The notes: a model not told the origin generated them from the letters alone. A stretch of DNA of 64,000 bases from Roseovarius aestuarii (GCF_019966515.1 NZ_JAIMIB010000019.1:1-64000), one strand, 5' to 3'; counted from the first letter of the stretch, positions 33,195 through 43,452 are shown. Program-made: numbers and translations.

Positions 33195-33230
33195 TACGGT
33201 GCACCCCGACGCAGGTCGGAGCGCACCGTA
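33195..33230. promoter_or_regulatory. stem-loop between PepSY and LuxR genes
   Basis: TACGGTGC pairs with GCACCGTA around an inner CCGAC/GTCGG stem. No T run follows on either strand, so it is more likely an mRNA-stability or partial-termination element than a full terminator. Confidence 0.5.
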
Positions 33231-33235
33231 AATTC

Positions 33236-33517
33236 CTAGCTGTCGTCAGAGCCGTCGTCATCCCCCAGCTCGATCTCGATCACCATACCGGTTTCGGCAG
33301 AGACCTCAATTTCATAGGCCGTGCCATCAAGCATCGCATCAACTTCGATCTCGCCGCCCTCGGTCTCAATTCCGGTGATGGTATAGCCTTGCGCCTCAAG
33401 CGCCGAGAGGATCGCGGCCTCGGATGATCCCAGAGCGTCGCCCTTGTTGATCTGCGCAAACGCAATGCCCGGGATCAAGAGACCTGCCAAAAGCGCCGGT
33501 TTCGCGTATTTTATCAT
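33236..33517 (-). CDS. secreted PepSY-domain protein
   Basis: 93 residues with a signal peptide (cleaved after AFA, residue 21). The mature part is a single PepSY domain (AAILSALEAQGYTITGIETE, VDAMLDGTAYEIEVSAETGM) and ends in an acidic tail DDDGSDDS. PepSY domains bind or inhibit peptidases and occur beside membrane reductases. Its position next to the reductase operon supports a periplasmic partner role. Confidence 0.88.
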   Translation of the reverse strand: MIKYAKPALLAGLLIPGIAFAQINKGDALGSSEAAILSALEAQGYTITGIETEGGEIEVDAMLDGTAYEIEVSAETGMVIEIELGDDDGSDDS

Positions 33518-33635
33518 GTCGTTCCCTTTCAGAGTTGTTCAGCTACCGCGATGTTGCGGTTGCCTTGATCTGAGCGGGCAGGGCGGGATTTGAAATTGGA
33601 CTTCCGGAAGACAGCGGGCGGCCTAGGCCGAAGGT

Positions 33636-35201
33636 TTATGATGCGAGACCAGGCATCGCATCCCACGAAAGCAGCTTGCGCAGCTGATCAGTACCGGCGC
33701 GGAACCGCGCCAGCGCTTCGGGATGCGCAACTGGCATCCGCTTGGCATACCGGTCGAAATCGAAGCGGGGGTAGCGTTCGATCAGTTCGGAATAAGCGTT
33801 GAGTGCGGCGTCGCGATCGCCTGATCCGGTATGGGACAGACAGCGGAAGGCAAGGCCCGACACATGTTCGGTTCCGGCATATGAGGCGGCAATCGAACGA
33901 TCGTAGTGCCTGGCGAAATAGGCGACACGCGCTTCGATGAACTTATACCAGCCCGGCGGTGTCGGGTTCAGCTCGAAAGCGCGATTGAGAAACGTCACAG
34001 CGCCGTCGAAATCCGCACAGATCAGGGCAAGAGACGTCGAAATCGTAATCGCGGCGTCAGGGTCCGGGCCTGCCGCCTGCGCGGCGCGATTTGTCAGGTC
34101 CGCGGCACCGTTCAGGTCACCATCGCGGGCGCGCTTCATGGCGTAATACCCAAGGGTTGTCGGGTCATAGGGGTCCAGTGAATAGGCGCGTTCGATCGCG
34201 TCGGCGGAGGCGATCAGCAGCGCCTCTTCCGGTTCGGGGATGATGTCGATGGCCCATTGCGACATCACCGACTTGATGACCCAGCAGCGTGCGAAACTGG
34301 GATCGAGTTCGAGCGAGCGGTCAAGATGTACGAGCGAGCGGCGAATTTCCGGCTCATTCAGCCTCATGTCAATATCGCAGGCGCGGATGAAATTCTCGAA
34401 CGAGTTAAGCTCGTTGCTGTCGCGGGCCGAGACGCTTTTGAATTCCGCGCGATGCAGTTCACCATGCCAGCCGACCAGCGCGCCCACGACCGCATCAACG
34501 ATCTTGTCGCTGAGCGTGAGCAGATCCTGAAAGCTGTGATCAATACGTTCGGTCCAGATGTGGCGCGCCGTTTTGCCGTCGACGAGGTGGAAACTGACGC
34601 GCACGGTGCCCTCGTGAATGACAAACGCACTGTCGAGCAGGTAATCCGCGCCCAGCTCAGCCGCGGTTTCGCGCGGATCACCGGACCGGTCCATCGCAAA
34701 GGCGGCCTGCTGCGATATGACGGCGATATCGTGGTGCTGTGACAGATCGGTCGTGATGTCGCGCACCACGCAATCGGCAAATTGCTGACAGTCCCAGTCG
34801 CTTTCGGATCGGGTGGGCCGCATCACCGCGACCGTGACGCGCACATCCCCGCCCGGGCCGCTGGTTTGGGCACGGCCTGCACCCGACGCCTTCAGCTGCA
34901 CCGGGCCGATCAGCCTAAAACCCTTGCCACGGATCGTTTCGATATAGGTTGGGTCCCTAGCATTATCGCCAAGCGCCGACCGCAAATCGAAGATATATTC
35001 GCGCACCAGGCCTTCGGTGACATTCAGACCGGGCCAGATTTCACTCAGGAGCGTTTCGCGGCTGACGGTCTGGCCTTCGTGCCGCAAAAGGCAGGCCAGC
35101 ATGGCCGATGCTTTTGGCGTCAGGTTGACGCAAACGCCTTCCGCTTCCAGCCGCATGGTACCGGGATCGAATGTCCAACTGCGCATGATGTCCATCTGCA
35201 T
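33636..35201 (-). CDS. CadC/ToxR-type winged-helix regulator with TPR domain
   Basis: 521 residues from the ATG at 35201 (35186 is possible). An OmpR-type winged helix spans about 5-100 (GVCVNLTPKASAMLACLLRH, VREYIFDLRSALGDNARDPT YIETIRGKGFRLIG). A FlgO-like/adenylate-cyclase-associated segment follows, then TPR-like helices to the end (about 240-520), with ATTLGYYAMKRARDGDLNGA and similar. No TM segment is obvious, unlike CadC. It would bind DNA and sense through its TPR part. Target unknown. Confidence 0.82.
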   Translation of the reverse strand: MQMDIMRSWTFDPGTMRLEAEGVCVNLTPKASAMLACLLRHEGQTVSRETLLSEIWPGLNVTEGLVREYIFDLRSALGDNARDPTYIETIRGKGFRLIGPVQLKASGAGRAQTSGPGGDVRVTVAVMRPTRSESDWDCQQFADCVVRDITTDLSQHHDIAVISQQAAFAMDRSGDPRETAAELGADYLLDSAFVIHEGTVRVSFHLVDGKTARHIWTERIDHSFQDLLTLSDKIVDAVVGALVGWHGELHRAEFKSVSARDSNELNSFENFIRACDIDMRLNEPEIRRSLVHLDRSLELDPSFARCWVIKSVMSQWAIDIIPEPEEALLIASADAIERAYSLDPYDPTTLGYYAMKRARDGDLNGAADLTNRAAQAAGPDPDAAITISTSLALICADFDGAVTFLNRAFELNPTPPGWYKFIEARVAYFARHYDRSIAASYAGTEHVSGLAFRCLSHTGSGDRDAALNAYSELIERYPRFDFDRYAKRMPVAHPEALARFRAGTDQLRKLLSWDAMPGLAS

Positions 35202-35563
35202 TGCGTGAGCGTGGAAAAATACCCACAAATATCCTGACGCAGCATAGATCGAAAACCGCCCGCGCTCAAAGCGCGCAGCAACTATTAGGTGTTTCGCCGC
35301 CTAGAAAATCTTCTTTTGCGTCCCTTCGGCAGTGAAATCAGGCCAGGGAACCGGCCTGTCACGAACGGGTCTAACGATGCGACGGATGCGCATCGCCCCT
35401 ATGAAACGTTGTCTGAGCGTTGCGAAAAACTCCACACAAACTCAACACGGGATGCGGCGTGACCGCGCTACACTTCTGCCTGCCAAGACTTGGTGACGCT
35501 TATTCAAAGCTTCCTTCATTCCGGGTCGGACGGCGTATTTTATTGATGAAACTGGAGACCAAA
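35202..35563. other. divergent intergenic region upstream of the LytM protein
   Basis: About 360 bp between divergent genes. It should hold both promoters. GGAG precedes the ATG at 35564. No other element is recognised. Confidence 0.35.
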
Positions 35564-37867
35564 ATGACTGATGATATTCTGGACGAGAAATTGTCAAATC
35601 AAACAAAAGACGCAAGAACAGCGGCTGCCGGCGCCAACGCCAGCGGCGTTCTGTCGCCGGCGGTCATCTCGGCGGAGATCGAGGATATCTTGCCGAACGA
35701 AGGCAACGCCATCGTCTATTCGCATGCGGGCGCTAGCCAAAGCGGCAGCCCCGGCACCGGGATAATGGCGTTGCGCGCGACGATCCGAAACACCAGCGGC
35801 TTTGCGATACGGCTGACAGAGGTCCGCTTTGACCTTCTGGCCGAAAGCGGCGGCTTGCTGTTGCCTGCGGGTCCGCAGATCCTGTTTGCCGCTTCGCAAA
35901 TCGGAGCGAACGGTGTCACGGATGTTTTTGGACAGACGGATAGCGATGGTCCGCTATTCAACGCGGGCCAGACACGGAACATCCACGTCCAAAAAATTCA
36001 GAATGGTGCCAGCCAGAACGTCTTTTTCGAAGAAGGCACGGTGGATCAGGTCAGGCTGACATTCCGGTTTGAGACGGGTGGCCTGCAAGAAGATGTCGTT
36101 GTGGTGCGCGAGGTACGCACCGCCCCCAACGACAACGGAACAGCCGCCGGCAGCTACCTTTATCCGATGAAAGCGCGGGATTTACGGCCGGGTGAATTCT
36201 GGTCGGGTGCCAGTGGCACCAACAATTCGCACCACACGCGCGACCAGAGATTTGCCTATGATACGGGGTGTCGATTTGTCGATCCCGAGGGCGGGTCTGC
36301 CTCGGGCAGAATGCCGGGGACCAACGGTGCGGCGAACCTTGATTTTCGCTATTTTGCACGTCCCATCTACGCCATGGCCGATGGCGTGGTGACATCGGTA
36401 AGACGGGACAGCCATGACAACCTGCCGGGGTGCAGAACGGATATTCCCGCCGCCAATCAGGTTACCATCCGGCATGGCAACGAAGTTGCACGTTACTTTC
36501 ACCTGATGCGTTGGAGCGTTGATCCGGATCTAGAAGTCGGATCAGAGGTTCGGGCTGGGCAATTTCTTGGGCTTGGTGGCAATTCGGGATCATCCACGGC
36601 GCCGCATCTTCACGTGGATGTTCGGGACGCGGCGACACAAAGTTTGCGGCCCCTGCAGTTCCGCGACGTCTATACGCTGGGGGTCGATGGGAGCGATGCG
36701 ACGGTGTCGAATGACGACTGGCTGAAGCTGGACGGGCAAGCGTTGCCGGCCAAGCCTGTCGGAACCGACATCGACAAGATCATGCTCTGGCCGTCGCGCA
36801 AACCACCGCGTGATTTGACACGCGGGATCGACAGCCCGAATGGCAACGGCGATGTCGCGGCGTTTTCTACCGTGGCGCTTGGCCCGAACGTGGTGGTTAC
36901 CGCCAGTCGAATGGCGGCAAATGACCGGCTTCGCCTGTTCTCGTACGAAATCGACGGCGCGGAAATCGAATTGCAGTCGAGCAGTGGCAATCAGGCCAAC
37001 GGTGTGCAGGAGCTTGCGGCGACGGAGGTTTCCAACGGGGTCATCGCGGTTGTGACCCGCACCAATAGCGGGCGGCACAAGATCATCGTCTGGGAACGTA
37101 GCGGCGACGGCACCCTGACAAGGGTCAGCGACAGCGGCAGCCAGGCCAGCGCCGGTGATCTGCCGGGCATCGCAAGCCTTGGAAACGGGCGTGTAATCAC
37201 CGCCGTCAGGACCCAGCTGAACAAGCTCAAGCTGATTGCCTGGGACGTATCGGCAAGTGACGTCACGCGGCTTGAATCAAGTGCGACGTCACCGGAAGAT
37301 ATCGACCGGCTGGCCTTTGCCCCCGCTGGCGCCTCGAAAGTCGTCAGTTGCACGCGGAACGAAGCGACCGGCAAGTTCAAGCTACGGCTCTGGGATGTCA
37401 GCGATGACGGCGACTCGATTGACGAGATCGCCGACAGCGGATCCGAAGGCTGGTCCGTGGATCACGTCAGTGTGCTTGGGTTTGGCCCGGACCTGATCGT
37501 CACCGCGACGAACGACGCACGGTGCAGCCGCGCCAACCTGACGGCATGGGTTGTCGAAGGCGACAGCATTCGCCCTCTCGGCGATGCCGGCAGCCAGGGT
37601 GACAAGATCGACAGCAACGAGGTCATGTCGCTGACCGATCTTGGCGATCGATGCTTTGCTGTCGGGCTGTCCGACAATAAGGGCAAGGCACGCCTGTCGG
37701 TCTGGTGTGTTGAACCCGATTACGGATCGGTCACCCTGCTGGGTTACAGTGGCGACCAGATGGGCAGTGCACCGCTTGTCTCTGCCGTGGCAACCGCCCG
37801 TGACCGGATTGCCGTCACAGCAAAGGTCACCAGCGGCAAACAGAAGGTGATCGAATTCAATCACTAA
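35564..37867 (+). CDS. LytM (M23)-type peptidase domain plus beta-propeller-like repeats
   Basis: 767 residues; GGAG before this ATG decides the start over earlier in-frame ones. No signal peptide or TM is visible. Residues about 215-370 hold an M23/LytM fold with the metal ligands HTRDQRFAYD (about 223-232), VTIRHGNEVARYFHLM and APHLHVDVRD. From about 430 to the end there are ~50-residue repeats with a LKLIAWDVSAS/TRLESSAT-like pattern, which look like propeller blades. The N-terminal 200 residues are a beta-rich domain. Peptidoglycan hydrolase activity is inferred; export route unknown. Confidence 0.75.
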   Translation: MTDDILDEKLSNQTKDARTAAAGANASGVLSPAVISAEIEDILPNEGNAIVYSHAGASQSGSPGTGIMALRATIRNTSGFAIRLTEVRFDLLAESGGLLLPAGPQILFAASQIGANGVTDVFGQTDSDGPLFNAGQTRNIHVQKIQNGASQNVFFEEGTVDQVRLTFRFETGGLQEDVVVVREVRTAPNDNGTAAGSYLYPMKARDLRPGEFWSGASGTNNSHHTRDQRFAYDTGCRFVDPEGGSASGRMPGTNGAANLDFRYFARPIYAMADGVVTSVRRDSHDNLPGCRTDIPAANQVTIRHGNEVARYFHLMRWSVDPDLEVGSEVRAGQFLGLGGNSGSSTAPHLHVDVRDAATQSLRPLQFRDVYTLGVDGSDATVSNDDWLKLDGQALPAKPVGTDIDKIMLWPSRKPPRDLTRGIDSPNGNGDVAAFSTVALGPNVVVTASRMAANDRLRLFSYEIDGAEIELQSSSGNQANGVQELAATEVSNGVIAVVTRTNSGRHKIIVWERSGDGTLTRVSDSGSQASAGDLPGIASLGNGRVITAVRTQLNKLKLIAWDVSASDVTRLESSATSPEDIDRLAFAPAGASKVVSCTRNEATGKFKLRLWDVSDDGDSIDEIADSGSEGWSVDHVSVLGFGPDLIVTATNDARCSRANLTAWVVEGDSIRPLGDAGSQGDKIDSNEVMSLTDLGDRCFAVGLSDNKGKARLSVWCVEPDYGSVTLLGYSGDQMGSAPLVSAVATARDRIAVTAKVTSGKQKVIEFNH

Positions 37868-37872
37868 AGCTT

Positions 37873-37898
37873 TGAGGCACCGGTCAACCGGTGCCTCA
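37873..37898. terminator. perfect stem-loop between convergent genes
   Basis: TGAGGCACCGGT and ACCGGTGCCTCA flank two bases, giving about 11 pairs. No T run follows on the plus strand (CCCCCC), so termination is plausible but not certain. Confidence 0.6.
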
Positions 37899-37985
37899 CC
37901 CCCCGTCGCCAGTGTGCGGCTTTGCGTAACTGCCCGCAAAAAGGCCAAAGGAAGCGTCATTCGTTCTGTCTGACACCAGGTCGTT

Positions 37986-40235
37986 CTAATGCTTCGTATC
38001 GCCTTGCAATTCTACCGAGAAAAACCAATCAGCCTCTGGATCACGCGCAACAACCTCGTCAGGGATGGAACCGGGGCCTGCAAGAAATACATTCGCGCCA
38101 AAATGCCTGTGCATCCGGGACAGCTTTTCCAGCCGCGGCCCGGTGAGTTCATCATAGAAAGCCGCGTTGTTTCGGGCCGCCTGAAGTTCTTGTATCTTGT
38201 CGCGATGGTGCGCAACGGAATGCTCATGAGCAGCGGCGATTTCCGGATCGGACATCAACCGGGCAAGCTCTGCCTGCATCCGGGGCAGGCGGCACTGGAT
38301 CGACATATCCACCTCGGAATTATTGTTCATCCGAAACCAATAGGCGAGGCCCTGATCGCGTGCCACGTGGTTTACCCGACCCCTGTCGCGCTTGACGAGA
38401 AAGCTTTCGGCTGACCGAACCGCATAGTGATTTAGCTGTACCAGATCATACCCATAGGTATCGATCGTCGAGCGCCAGCCATTGCGGTAGATGTCTTTCG
38501 GCAATGGCCTGCCCGATCCGTTCACCCAGTTGATCTTGTTCCATAGCTGCGGCTTCAGGCCCTTGGGGCGATGCACCCCCAGTTTCTTGAACAAACCGAT
38601 ATTGCGGAAAAGCGTCTTGAACCCCCATGCCTGATGCGGTTTTCGAATTTCTTCCGGAGCGCAGCGCAAAAACTGTTCGGTTACAGGACGGTCCTGAAAT
38701 CCATGCACGTCGCTGTTCCCGAAGAGCCGCCAAGTCATTGCGATCATGTTGGCATCGGGAACGGCGGCGAACAGCGCGTCAAGAGTGCCATCGCCGGTTT
38801 TGATATTGATGAACTCGTCCACATCAATGCAGGCCAGCCAGGTCGCGTCGCGGAATACCGGTTCGTCCTCGGCCGCCTGCAACGCCGCATGCTGCGGCTT
38901 TAGACCCGAGTCCCGGAACGGGTTTTCGCGGTGCTGCACGAAGCCCTTATCCTGCAACATCTGCAGCATCGTGTCCGTGCCATCAGTGCAGTCATTGGTG
39001 TAGATAATGAAGTCATCGACGCCAATCGCGCGGTGATAGGCCAGCCACTCCAGGATGAAGGGGCCCTCGTTTTTCATCGTCGTGATAATGGCGCATCTCC
39101 CGCGCGTGCCGGATTTCGTATCGAGCTGAATTTCGGGCATCTGTACCGGATTGTGGCCAAAGTGCTCGGTGGATTGCTCTAGCAGCAGAGGGTGTTCGAT
39201 CAGAGAGGTCTTGGGGACAATCTTGGATATTGTTGGGGCTGGGTGACGCAGCGCCATGTGGCGAAAAAACTTCTGAGTCCGCGTCATGTCCGGCTCGGCA
39301 TTGCCGACGCGGACGAGGCGCCAGATGGCACCTTTGGGTGATTTCGAGGGGGCAATACACCAACGTTGCCGACCGCCGCTTGCATCGAATTGCACGCAGG
39401 TATGATCGGCAAAGTGAACCTTCTCACCTTTTCGGATGCGCCAAGGATAACAGTGTTGTCCTACGAGCGCGATGAGACCACCTTCTGCCGAAATAGCAGC
39501 ATCAAAAACCGTTTCTTTACCCGGTGGGATCAGATCGTGCACATCGACATTCGCAACCGCGTGCGACTGGTCCAGAAAGCGCGCGCGCATGATTTCGTAG
39601 ATCGAGAGCATCCCAAGCGGGCTGCTCCAGGGGCAGGGATCGGCAACAACCATTCGATCCTTGCCCGGTGCTTCGGGCACGCAAAACGGATGAGCTTCGG
39701 CCGGAAGATCAGGTCGGCCAAGTGGGATATCGCTGCTGAGCAGGACAACAATGCAGGGCAAATCGCGACGACGAAGCCCCTTGCGCAACCTGTTCGCGAA
39801 TTTCTTGTCGGTTCCGGGCTGGGCGCGATCAAGGATGACGGCGGCATCAGCATTCTGCTGTTCTATGTGATAGGCCAGCCAGTCGAGTACGATGTCAGCG
39901 GATTCACCATTGCGAACAGCCGCCAGCGCATTGCGGCCCTCCAACAGCGAAAGCTCTGCCTCGGCGGGAACAAGGCTGACCGATCGGCCCGCGATTTCAA
40001 AATCGTTCCGGGCCTCCTCTGGCAGTTCAAATGTCAGGAATGCGGCGCCGCCGACCAAACTGGTCGCCGTGAGCTTTGCGCCGGCAGGCGGCAAGACGAT
40101 TTCCGCCGAAACCTCGCGATCAAAGAACAGGGTGACGTGACGCCGATCAGCTTTCCGACATTCGACAATATCAACAATGCACAGGTCATCATACTGGTGG
40201 CTGACGAGACGGCGTTCTATCAATCCTGCGGTCAT
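37986..40235 (-). CDS. glycosyltransferase (DVDEF, GT2_4-type) with unknown N-terminal domain
   Basis: 749 residues from the ATG at 40235, which overlaps the upstream gene stop (ATGA). The C-terminal half (from about 380) is a GT2-fold domain with TTMKNEGPFILEWLAYHRAI, the CIDVDEFINI metal motif and a later LNHYAVRSAESFLVKRDRGR. The N-terminal ~350 residues are unlike known families by eye. The signature matches the PF13704-type transferases that decorate capsule or lipopolysaccharide glycans. Second gene of a minus-strand operon. Confidence 0.85.
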   Translation of the reverse strand: MTAGLIERRLVSHQYDDLCIVDIVECRKADRRHVTLFFDREVSAEIVLPPAGAKLTATSLVGGAAFLTFELPEEARNDFEIAGRSVSLVPAEAELSLLEGRNALAAVRNGESADIVLDWLAYHIEQQNADAAVILDRAQPGTDKKFANRLRKGLRRRDLPCIVVLLSSDIPLGRPDLPAEAHPFCVPEAPGKDRMVVADPCPWSSPLGMLSIYEIMRARFLDQSHAVANVDVHDLIPPGKETVFDAAISAEGGLIALVGQHCYPWRIRKGEKVHFADHTCVQFDASGGRQRWCIAPSKSPKGAIWRLVRVGNAEPDMTRTQKFFRHMALRHPAPTISKIVPKTSLIEHPLLLEQSTEHFGHNPVQMPEIQLDTKSGTRGRCAIITTMKNEGPFILEWLAYHRAIGVDDFIIYTNDCTDGTDTMLQMLQDKGFVQHRENPFRDSGLKPQHAALQAAEDEPVFRDATWLACIDVDEFINIKTGDGTLDALFAAVPDANMIAMTWRLFGNSDVHGFQDRPVTEQFLRCAPEEIRKPHQAWGFKTLFRNIGLFKKLGVHRPKGLKPQLWNKINWVNGSGRPLPKDIYRNGWRSTIDTYGYDLVQLNHYAVRSAESFLVKRDRGRVNHVARDQGLAYWFRMNNNSEVDMSIQCRLPRMQAELARLMSDPEIAAAHEHSVAHHRDKIQELQAARNNAAFYDELTGPRLEKLSRMHRHFGANVFLAGPGSIPDEVVARDPEADWFFSVELQGDTKH

Positions 40236-41281
40236 GTGCTGTTTTGACCTTGTGCAGAAACAGCGCGCTGCGCCTGCAGGAAGGCAAGAGCTGCCGACGC
40301 ACTTGGAGGCGTGCTGCCCGTCAGCAAACCGAGCCGAAAATGAAACCGAAGTGTGTCTGTGTCGGCCATAAGCTCTGCCGCGCGTCGCTGGTGCCACTGG
40401 TCACACCGCCCAAGCCAGTCCGGAACATCCGTTAAAGCCTTGAGCTTGTCATGCTCGACATGTGTGGCATCCATCATGGGAGTGATGTCGAGTGCAACGG
40501 TGGTATTCCAATTCCGCTCGGCCCAGTAGGTCAATCCGATCTGCCGGTTCGAATGATTGGGCAGGCCCCGGGCGCGCTTGACAATGAATTCTTCAGCCGA
40601 CCGGAGGGAGTAGTGATTAAGCCAAATCCGCCTTTTTTGCATGGGCATCCCATAAAGCGTGATGATGGCATCATTCGCGGCAAACCGGTCTGGCAGGGGC
40701 TGACCGTCGGGGCCAAGCCAGCGGGCAGGCTTATGCGGTTTGCTGCGCGGGCGATGAACGCCCATTTTCTGAAACGCCTTGGGCCGGTAGAGGGTCTTGA
40801 AAAGATGCGCCAAGGGGAAATGCAGGTTTTCCGGTGCCGCCTTGGTGAACCGTTCAGGCGTCACGCCGGGCGTACGGTGTTGCAGACCAGCAGAGCCGAA
40901 GAAGCGCCAGGGCATGGCAAGGGCATCGAAACTTCCCTGTTCGCTTTCAAACTTTGCGATCAAGCCGGGCAGGTTGCCTTCGGGCAGGCAGATGAACTCG
41001 TCACAGTCAAAGAAGAGAACCCAATCGGCGGCTTCGACCCAAGGGTGCTTCCGAGCGATATTGAGAGCCTGCCATTGTACTGATTTTTTGCCGCGTGGTT
41101 CGAAACTCAGATGTGCTATCCGCGCATCAGCAGTTAACGCCTCAAGCAACGCTTGGGACCCATCGTTGCAGTCATGCGACAGAACCAGCATTCGATCGAA
41201 ACCGGTAGCGAGATGATGAGCAATCCATTCGGTCAGATAAGGCCCGTCATCGCGCTGACAGGTGACGCCGACAATGGTCAA
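40232..41281 (-). CDS. glycosyltransferase (DCDEF variant, GT2_4-type)
   Basis: 349 residues, TTG start with GAGG upstream. VGVTCQRDDGPYLTEWIAHH and FFDCDEFICLPEGNLPG are the nucleotide-sugar and metal motifs. The tail repeats the family WLNHYSLRSAEEFIVKRARG segment. It shares an operon and ATGA overlap with the larger transferase, so both probably act on one glycan. Confidence 0.87.
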   Translation of the reverse strand: MTIVGVTCQRDDGPYLTEWIAHHLATGFDRMLVLSHDCNDGSQALLEALTADARIAHLSFEPRGKKSVQWQALNIARKHPWVEAADWVLFFDCDEFICLPEGNLPGLIAKFESEQGSFDALAMPWRFFGSAGLQHRTPGVTPERFTKAAPENLHFPLAHLFKTLYRPKAFQKMGVHRPRSKPHKPARWLGPDGQPLPDRFAANDAIITLYGMPMQKRRIWLNHYSLRSAEEFIVKRARGLPNHSNRQIGLTYWAERNWNTTVALDITPMMDATHVEHDKLKALTDVPDWLGRCDQWHQRRAAELMADTDTLRFHFRLGLLTGSTPPSASAALAFLQAQRAVSAQGQNST

Positions 41282-41700
41282 AAGGTGCCTCGTAGCTGAT
41301 AGTTCTCTGCTCTATCTATCTAATACAACGGGTGACATGCAAAGTCACTCTGGATTAGCGGAAGCATCCCGAACCGCTATGTCTGATATCGTTTGGGAAT
41401 AAAGACCAGAAAATCGCACTTTTTGCTTACGCTATTGTTCCGGCTGTTCCCGCGGGTTTAACCTGACGCAAAGAGTGCTCGAACTGGTTGCGAAATACAC
41501 CCATGACAAATGGTATCGACAACTCGACTAGAGAATGGGTTGCCACAGTTAACTAGTTCGTTATCATGCGCTCACAACGGTTTAACAGGTGAACCGTCAA
41601 AGCCGCATGGGCGGAGCCTCATGCGCAAACTTACGGATGCTCCCCGCAGTGTCTTCATTATTTGTATTAAATCCCTCGCACATGGAAGTAACCCGATCAA
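41282..41700. other. divergent intergenic region of the two glycan operons
   Basis: About 420 bp of lower-GC DNA upstream of both operons. Promoters for both should be here. No dyad or RNA gene stood out. Confidence 0.35.
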
Positions 41701-43440
41701 ATGGCTATGAGACGTAGGAGCGATTCAAAATCCGCAGCACCAAAAAAAGCGCGCCGTACCTCTGCAAAAGACCAAGTTAGCTCGTCGCGTGGCCAAGGAA
41801 TTGATAGCATGGTGCTTGACCCTGACAGCGTTACAAAAAACAAGAAGAAACCGGAGCAAAAAAATCCGGTAGTCGCAGGCAAAAAGCTCATTGTTTCGAC
41901 AATGAAAGACGAAGGCCCTTACCTGCTGGAATGGATCGCATATCATCGCGCAATCGGGTTCACGGATTTTCTGATCTACACGAACGATTGTAGCGACGGA
42001 ACAGATCTCCTGCTCGACCGTCTGCAGCAGAACAAGATCGTTACCCATGTCCGCAACAAGGTGCTCAAGCGCGGCCCTCATAAGTCGGCGCTAAAATATG
42101 CGAAGGTTCACGAAACCTATAAGTCCGCTGAGTGGGTTTATGTTTGCGATGTTGATGAATTCCTGAATGTGCAAATCGGGGACGGTCGTGTTGACGATCT
42201 GATCTCGTATTATTCAGATGCTGACGTGATCCCGGTGACCTGGCGGCTCTTTTCGAATAACGGCCATAGCTCTTTGTTTCCGGGAAAATGCATTCAGGCG
42301 TTCACAGACGCCGAACCAGCCGCTGCCGGGAAAGGCGCAAAGGGCCGGTTTGTCAAATCCCTGTTCAAGCCAAATTCAAAGATCAAGCGGATAGGGCTGC
42401 ATGCCCCCGTATTTGAAGATGGTGAAGAGGACGACATTGTCTGGCGCGCGTCATGGCTGCAGGAAGATCCGAAATCCGATCCGCGACGCCCGACTGACAA
42501 TTTCGGATATGACATCGCGCAGATAAATCACTACGCGGTGAGGTCAATTGACGCGTTCCTCATCAAACGGAAACGTGGCCGGGCAAATCATGTGAACGAA
42601 ACAATTGGCAAAGAATACTGGGCGCGCTGGTGTCAGGGCGGTGAGATTGATACGTCGATTCAGCGCCATGTCGACGCGATGAACAGCGAGTATCAGGAAC
42701 TGGTGAAAGACCCTGTCGTCGCCCATTTGCAGGAAGGTGCGTGCGCGTTCCAGGAGCAACAGCTCGGCAGTTTGCTGGAGCTTGACGAGTTCAAAGCGCT
42801 GAAACAGGAGCTTGTCGGAGTGTCACCTGCGCTCAAGCAAAAAGTGGCCGTCACGCCCGAGACCGAAGCCCTGCGCGTCAAAGCGCCCAAGCGTCACAAA
42901 AATCGCATCCGGATGCTGGAACATATGCCAAAGAACGGACGTTGCGCCGAGATTGGTGTGTGGAATGGTGGTTTTTCGGGTGTCATTCTTGAGGTTACCC
43001 AGCCAAGTGAATTGACCCTGATAGATCCTTGGGAACTGTTGTCAGGACAAGATGAAGGGGAGTGGACCCACAAGAAGCACCAGAACCACGAGTTCATGCG
43101 CGGAATGTTCGAAAATGTTTTCGCAAACTACGCACACCTGCCGAATATCTCGATCAGCAAAGGGTTTTCGGCCGAGGTTCTTGAGAGCTTTCCCGACAAT
43201 TACTTTGACTGGCTCTACATTGACGGGAACCATCTGTACGAATTCGTTCTGAAAGACGTTGAAGTTGCGTTCCGCAAGGTGCGGGCAGGGGGGATCATCG
43301 CGGGCGACGATTATTTCTGGGAAAAAGATGGCCGAAAGCATGTGAAAGAAGCTGTTTTAGACGCCATGAAAGCTCATGGAATGGATGATCCGCCACCGCG
43401 GATCGGACAGCAGTTCATGATTACTGTTCCAGACCTGTAG
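41701..43440 (+). CDS. fusion: glycosyltransferase (N) + SAM methyltransferase (C)
   Basis: 579 residues. Residues about 60-360 are a GT2_4-type domain (VSTMKDEGPYLLEWIAYHRA, VCDVDEFLNVQIGDGRVDDL, and INHYAVRSIDAFLIKRKRGR). Residues about 400-579 form a class I methyltransferase with CAEIGVWNGGFSGVI (SAM loop) and WLYIDGNHLYEFVLKDVEVA, as in Methyltransf_24. One polypeptide could add a sugar and methylate it. Its domain order is the reverse of the next gene. The N-terminus is Lys/Ser-rich. Confidence 0.87.
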   Translation: MAMRRRSDSKSAAPKKARRTSAKDQVSSSRGQGIDSMVLDPDSVTKNKKKPEQKNPVVAGKKLIVSTMKDEGPYLLEWIAYHRAIGFTDFLIYTNDCSDGTDLLLDRLQQNKIVTHVRNKVLKRGPHKSALKYAKVHETYKSAEWVYVCDVDEFLNVQIGDGRVDDLISYYSDADVIPVTWRLFSNNGHSSLFPGKCIQAFTDAEPAAAGKGAKGRFVKSLFKPNSKIKRIGLHAPVFEDGEEDDIVWRASWLQEDPKSDPRRPTDNFGYDIAQINHYAVRSIDAFLIKRKRGRANHVNETIGKEYWARWCQGGEIDTSIQRHVDAMNSEYQELVKDPVVAHLQEGACAFQEQQLGSLLELDEFKALKQELVGVSPALKQKVAVTPETEALRVKAPKRHKNRIRMLEHMPKNGRCAEIGVWNGGFSGVILEVTQPSELTLIDPWELLSGQDEGEWTHKKHQNHEFMRGMFENVFANYAHLPNISISKGFSAEVLESFPDNYFDWLYIDGNHLYEFVLKDVEVAFRKVRAGGIIAGDDYFWEKDGRKHVKEAVLDAMKAHGMDDPPPRIGQQFMITVPDL

Positions 43441-43452
43441 GAAGCGCGGAGC

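Noticed and set aside
37873..37898. Reading the perfect palindrome as a regulator site
   Set aside because: It sits between convergent gene ends, where a terminator or stability hairpin is more likely.
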